Below, in pieces: positions 15,888-18,942 of a stretch of DNA of 18,942 bases (position 1 is its first letter; the number at the start of each line of letters is the position of its first letter). The notes under the pieces were generated by a model. The model was not told the DNA's origin. It was given only the letters and a program-made list of their open reading frames with translations, and did not search any database. Source of the stretch: an uncultured Solobacterium sp. GTDB taxonomy: Bacteria; Bacillota_I; Bacilli_A; Erysipelotrichales; Erysipelotrichaceae. Both the position numbers and the translations under genes were made by a program. The stretch spans positions 1 through 18,942 of the forward strand of contig CALISH010000011.1 of NCBI GenBank assembly GCA_938041275.1, given 5' to 3'.

Positions 15888-17379
15888 CGATACCTAAGAT
15901 TTCTACAATATTGTTCTTGTAGAGGATAGCCTTAGCACCATAGATAGCTTGGATTCCTCCACCAACTTCAAGAACGTCAGTAGCACCTAACTTCTTCAGT
16001 GCATCCTTATCAACCTTCTTAACATCCTTCACACTGACACGTAAGCGTGTAATGCACGCATCAACGTCTTCGATATTTTCCTTACCACCTAAAGCAGCGA
16101 TAATCTTGTGACTGTCTTCTTTCAGTGTAGACTTTGTCTCTACAACTGGCTCAGCATCATCACTTTCTTCGCCACGACCAGGAGTCATAACGTTGAACTT
16201 TGTAATGTACCATCTGAAGAATGTGTAGTATAGACATGCCCATACCAAACCAAATGGAATTTCTAAAATCCAGTTTGTCTTTGCGTTTCCTTGTAGGATA
16301 CCAAAGAGTGTAAAGTCAATCACACCACCAGAGAATGTATTACCAATCGAGATATTGAGAATATCTGCGATAAAGAAACTTACACCATCAAAGAATGAGT
16401 GAATAACATAAAGAATTGGGTTTACGAACAAGAACATGAATTCGATTGGTTCTGTAATACCTGTGATAAAGGATGTTAAGGCAACACTTAAGAATAAGCC
16501 CTTGTACTTGCCTCTTCTTTCCTTCGGTACGCAGTGATACATCGCAAGACATGCGGCTGGTAAGCCGAACATCATTGTTGAGAAACGACCAGCGAAGAAA
16601 CGTGTTCCTTCTGTGTATAGACCTACATGATTTGGATCTGCTAACTGTGCAAAGAAGATCTTCTGTGCACCTGCTACAGCGACACCTGCAACAGTTTCAA
16701 CACCACCAAGCTCTGTGTACCAGAACATTGGATAAATCATGTGATGTAAACCAACAGCTCCACATAGGCGCATTAAGAATCCATAGAAGAATGTTCCAAC
16801 CGGACCTGCCTGTGCAATGAATGCACCTGTAGATACTAATAACTGTTGGAATGGTGGCCATACCAAGAAGAACACTGCACCAATGAAGATACTTGCAAAT
16901 GAAGTAACGATTGGTACGAAGCGTGAACCGCCAAAGAATCCAAGTACCTGTGGAAGTTCAATATTTTGATATTTGTTGTGTAATGTTACAGCAACTAAAC
17001 CAACAACGATTGCACCAACAACACCAGTATCAATGGAAGCACCATCTGGATTAAAAATACCTAATAAAGAAGTGATTGTAGCGTTCATTACTAAGAAACC
17101 AACAACACCCGCTAAGGCAGCAGTTCCCTTGTCACGCTTTGCAAGTCCAATACATAGACCTACGCACAATAACATTGCTAGATTTGCGAAAACAACTGTT
17201 CCCGCAGCACTCATAATTGTGAAGACACCCTGTAATACTGGATTATTTAATACAGGATAAGTCGCCACTGTTGTAGGGTTAGATAAAGCACCACCAATAC
17301 CTAACAATAAACCAGCAGCTGGTAAAATTGCGATAGGTAACATAAATGCTTTACCAATCTTTTGAAGCATCTTAAACAT
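15880..17379 (-). CDS. PTS glucose-family EIICB transporter
   Basis: Membrane PTS permease (499 aa) with fused EIIB. Residues about 1-395 form the EIIC domain. It has hydrophobic helices, LRLCGAVGLHHMIYPMFWYTELGG near 205-230 as a substrate-site region, and GITEPIEFMFLFVNPILYVIH, the hallmark of the glucose/GlcNAc superfamily. A linker leads to EIIB, with phosphorylated Cys442 in DACITRLRV. EIIA is separate (18260-18724). The frame extends eight codons upstream, but AAGGAGG 6 nt before the ATG at 17379 decides the start. PtsG- and NagE-type members share these motifs. The nanE gene downstream favours an N-acetylated amino sugar such as ManNAc or GlcNAc, by inference. Confidence 0.93.
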   Translation of the reverse strand: MFKMLQKIGKAFMLPIAILPAAGLLLGIGGALSNPTTVATYPVLNNPVLQGVFTIMSAAGTVVFANLAMLLCVGLCIGLAKRDKGTAALAGVVGFLVMNATITSLLGIFNPDGASIDTGVVGAIVVGLVAVTLHNKYQNIELPQVLGFFGGSRFVPIVTSFASIFIGAVFFLVWPPFQQLLVSTGAFIAQAGPVGTFFYGFLMRLCGAVGLHHMIYPMFWYTELGGVETVAGVAVAGAQKIFFAQLADPNHVGLYTEGTRFFAGRFSTMMFGLPAACLAMYHCVPKERRGKYKGLFLSVALTSFITGITEPIEFMFLFVNPILYVIHSFFDGVSFFIADILNISIGNTFSGGVIDFTLFGILQGNAKTNWILEIPFGLVWACLYYTFFRWYITKFNVMTPGRGEESDDAEPVVETKSTLKEDSHKIIAALGGKENIEDVDACITRLRVSVKDVKKVDKDALKKLGATDVLEVGGGIQAIYGAKAILYKNNIVEILGIDE

Positions 17380-17399
17380 AAATATCCTCCTTATATTCC

Positions 17400-17428
17400 A
17401 CATGTGTAATACCCCTTACTACACATGT
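17400..17428. other. Intercistronic inverted repeat between antiterminator and EIICB genes
   Basis: ACATGTGTA at 17400-17408 and TACACATGT at 17420-17428 form a perfect 9-bp inverted repeat with an 11-nt loop in the 57-bp gap. No T-run follows on either strand, so it is not a standard terminator. It may be an mRNA processing or stability hairpin, or a protein site. Confidence 0.55.
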
Positions 17429-17436
17429 ACGAACCA

Positions 17437-18273
17437 TTATTTGCGATACATTACAATATTCTGTAAATGTATCGTTAGATAGCATCTTTCTCCTTCTCCG
17501 ATGCTAATGCCATATGTATTTTCAATGTGATCTCCTATCATGCATGCAATCTGATATGACTTACGATACTTATCATGAACAAGATCACCAATTAGGTTAT
17601 TAATTTCAACCCCATCTAACGAGCGTTTAATCGCAAACTTCAAGTGTGTTATCAAACGTTGCTTCGCCACTTCATAATCGTTGAGATTGATTTGCATTTC
17701 TCTTTCGATGATTGTGATTGTCTCTGTTAATATCTGTGCAATCATCGTAGAAAGACTGGCACTTTCACCCTGTAAGGCAGCGTGAATATGCATGCATATA
17801 AACCCAATCTCGCTATTATCCAAGTGAATACCCAAACGCTCGTTAATCTTCGCCAGCACTTCCTTTGCAAATTGAAATTCCTTTGGATATAAGAATTGAA
17901 TTTCATCCGTGAATACATTTTTGACTGTAATCTTTTCACGGTAACGCTTTACACTAAACTGAATATGATCGAGTAATGCCAGGTGGATACGCTTATCGTA
18001 TGCACCAAAGCTATTTGTCATCTCACTGATCACTTCTTCTGTAACTTCTACTACTTCATCATCTGTGTTATGAACTAACTCTTCATAGCGTCTACGATCT
18101 TTTAAATCAACAAGCTCGTATACGTTTTGAATCTGTTTACTAGGAACAATATCATTTTCTTTCTTTTGGAAACCGATACCTTTTCCAAAGACAATATACT
18201 CTCTAGAATCTTCATCACTACGACATACAACGACGTTATGATTTAGTATTTTTGCAATATTATATGTTTTCAC
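17437..18273 (-). CDS. BglG/LicT-family transcriptional antiterminator (GlcT-like)
   Basis: RNA-binding antiterminator (278 aa). Residues 1-55 form the CAT RNA-binding domain (YNIAKILNHNVVVC, then FGKGIGFQKK). PRD1 is about 70-170 with His103 and the His162/164 pair, and PRD2 about 175-278 with His210 and His269. These are the PTS-phosphorylated positions of the family. It presumably binds the RAT hairpin at 18774-18800 and prevents termination at 18776-18739 when the sugar is present, with the PTS proteins setting its activity. The start is GTG, 14 nt inside the EIIA gene, with GGAAGAG upstream. The frame is complete. The operon placement (EIIA, antiterminator, EIICB) suggests GlcT/NagT-like control rather than a beta-glucoside role. 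Confidence 0.93.
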   Translation of the reverse strand: MKTYNIAKILNHNVVVCRSDEDSREYIVFGKGIGFQKKENDIVPSKQIQNVYELVDLKDRRRYEELVHNTDDEVVEVTEEVISEMTNSFGAYDKRIHLALLDHIQFSVKRYREKITVKNVFTDEIQFLYPKEFQFAKEVLAKINERLGIHLDNSEIGFICMHIHAALQGESASLSTMIAQILTETITIIEREMQINLNDYEVAKQRLITHLKFAIKRSLDGVEINNLIGDLVHDKYRKSYQIACMIGDHIENTYGISIGEGERCYLTIHLQNIVMYRK

Positions 18274-18724
18274 AATATGCTATCTCTTCCTTTACTTTTA
18301 GGTTACCTGCTTGTTTGATGCGTACATCCTTATGATTTGTGATGATCACAAGAACATCTGTTTGATAGCCTGCTTGTTTTAGTATAGCTAAATCACAGTT
18401 TACAAGTAAGTCTCCAGCTTTAACGCTGTCTCCTTCTTGTACGCATACCTCAAAGCCTGCCCCTTTTAACTGTACAGTATCGATACCAATATGCAAAATA
18501 TATTCAATATTGTTTTTATCTGTAATCCCAATCGCATGTTTGGTTGGAAATACCATTGTGACCTTACCATCAACTGGAGAATGGATATCTCCTGTATCAG
18601 GAATAACCGCAAAGCCTTTTCCCATCAGTTCTTTAGAGAATACTTCATCCTTTACTTCACTTAATGGTTTGAATGTACCATCACATGGTGAATAAATCAT
18701 TGATTTTTTATGAAATAAGAACAT
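18260..18724 (-). CDS. PTS glucose-family EIIA component
   Basis: Soluble phosphocarrier (154 aa) of the Crr/EIIA(Glc) family that passes phosphate from HPr to the EIICB at 15880-17379. YSPCDGTFKPLSEVKDEVFS opens the domain, GFAVIPDTGDIHSPVDGKV is the central strand region, and the active-site pair is His63 (TKHAIGI) and His78 (YILHIGIDTVQLKG), the latter phosphorylated. It has no membrane part and no fusion. GGGAGG lies 6 nt before the ATG. It is the first gene after the RAT/terminator leader. Whether it also serves as a global regulator, as in enteric bacteria, is not indicated. Confidence 0.94.
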   Translation of the reverse strand: MFLFHKKSMIYSPCDGTFKPLSEVKDEVFSKELMGKGFAVIPDTGDIHSPVDGKVTMVFPTKHAIGITDKNNIEYILHIGIDTVQLKGAGFEVCVQEGDSVKAGDLLVNCDLAILKQAGYQTDVLVIITNHKDVRIKQAGNLKVKEEIAYCENI

Positions 18725-18738
18725 AAGAACCTCCCACG

Positions 18739-18776
18739 AAAAAAGCCCATCAGAAAAAATGTTTTTCCAATGAGCT
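18739..18776 (-). terminator. Leader terminator of the glucose-family PTS operon
   Basis: Arms 18776-18762 and 18758-18744 pair over 15 bp (three G-T pairs) with a 3-nt loop, followed by a six-T run ending at 18739. Its upstream arm overlaps the RAT element, so the two structures exclude each other. Confidence 0.85.
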
Positions 18777-18800
18777 AATGCCTGCTTTCCAGTAACACGC
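18774..18800 (-). promoter_or_regulatory. RAT (ribonucleic antiterminator) element
   Basis: The sequence GCGTGTTACTGGAAAGCAGG followed by CATTAGC resembles the GlcT target (GTGTTACTG...CAGGCAT). Its two halves can pair into a bulged hairpin. It overlaps the start of the terminator stem by 3 nt. This is the likely binding site of the antiterminator encoded at 17437-18273. Confidence 0.85.
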
Positions 18801-18813
18801 TTTTGTTATACAT

Positions 18814-18841
18814 ATCATAGCAAAGCAGAACAACTTGTCAA
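18814..18841 (-). promoter_or_regulatory. Strong promoter of the glucose-family PTS operon
   Basis: A consensus TTGACA (18841-18836) and TGCTATGAT with -10 TATGAT (18819-18814) are 16 bp apart. The TGn before the -10 makes it an extended -10 promoter. Transcription would start near 18807 and run into the RAT element. Confidence 0.85.
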
Positions 18842-18879
18842 TCACCTATAGATATAAAAAAATGGCGCTCTAAAATTAC

Positions 18880-18918
18880 TTGGGGTTGGGGTACCGCAAT
18901 GAGAAATCTTGGGGTACC
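18880..18918. repeat. Direct repeats of TTGGGGTACC near the window edge
   Basis: TTGGGGTACC occurs at 18886-18895 and 18909-18918, 23 bp apart start to start, and a further TTGGGG is at 18880-18885. No gene is assigned here. They may be regulatory sites of the adjacent promoter or part of an element outside the window. Confidence 0.4.
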
Positions 18919-18942
18919 TTTTTGATACTTCTTCAGAAAACT

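Noticed and set aside
18838..18942. A 34-codon open frame on the minus strand entering from the right edge
   Set aside because: It could be the end of an upstream gene, but it is short, resembles no family I recognise, contains the TTGGGGTACC repeats, and its stop overlaps the -35 box with no terminator following. Too weak to call.

Overview
The window reads as chromosome of a low-GC Gram-positive bacterium (Bacillota). Strong GGAGG-type ribosome binding sites, a T-box leader, a GlcT-type antitermination leader, an RNase J paralogue, an SpoIIIE-type DNA translocase and EIIBCA-type PTS operons all point that way. The gene mix would suit Erysipelotrichia, but that is inference because no rRNA or other marker is present. 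Every gene I accept lies on the minus strand, so transcription runs from high to low coordinates. No rRNA, tRNA, CRISPR array, insertion sequence or prophage was seen.

Right to left (5' to 3'): (1) 18841-15177 is a sugar PTS operon. A strong extended -10 promoter is followed by a GlcT/LicT-type RAT hairpin overlapping a terminator, then EIIA(Glc), a BglG/LicT-family antiterminator, EIICB(Glc family) and NanE (ManNAc-6-P 2-epimerase), closed by a hairpin terminator. The antiterminator presumably acts on the leader of its own operon. NanE suggests that the sugar may be an amino sugar rather than glucose. (2) 15148-9428 is a housekeeping block: MiaB, an RNase J paralogue with a degenerate active site, and FtsK/SpoIIIE, ending in a terminator. 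(3) 9416-7496 is a GntR(YtrA-like)/ABC-ATPase/ABC-2 permease operon with three 10-bp operator-like repeats over its promoter. (4) 7482-4420 is a T-box-controlled ABC importer (TrpXYZ type) with a probable UGG (Trp) specifier. Its substrate-binding lipoprotein gene carries two lesions, a -1 frameshift at an A-run and an in-frame TGA, while the permease and ATPase are intact. (5) About 4412-980 is a mannose-family PTS operon: EIIB, EIIC, EIID, a UPF0309-type SIS protein and EIIA. An inverted operator-like pair with cre-like character lies upstream and a terminator downstream. (6) 952-35 is an RpiR/MurR-family regulator, probably controlling region 5, with its own terminator.

No wholly unknown system is visible. 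The best leads are the doubly damaged, riboswitch-controlled binding-protein gene (its frameshift falls exactly on an A AAA AAG slippery heptamer), the RNase J paralogue lacking several metal ligands, the nanE-linked glucose-type PTS, and the mannose-type PTS carrying a SIS gene of unknown reaction.
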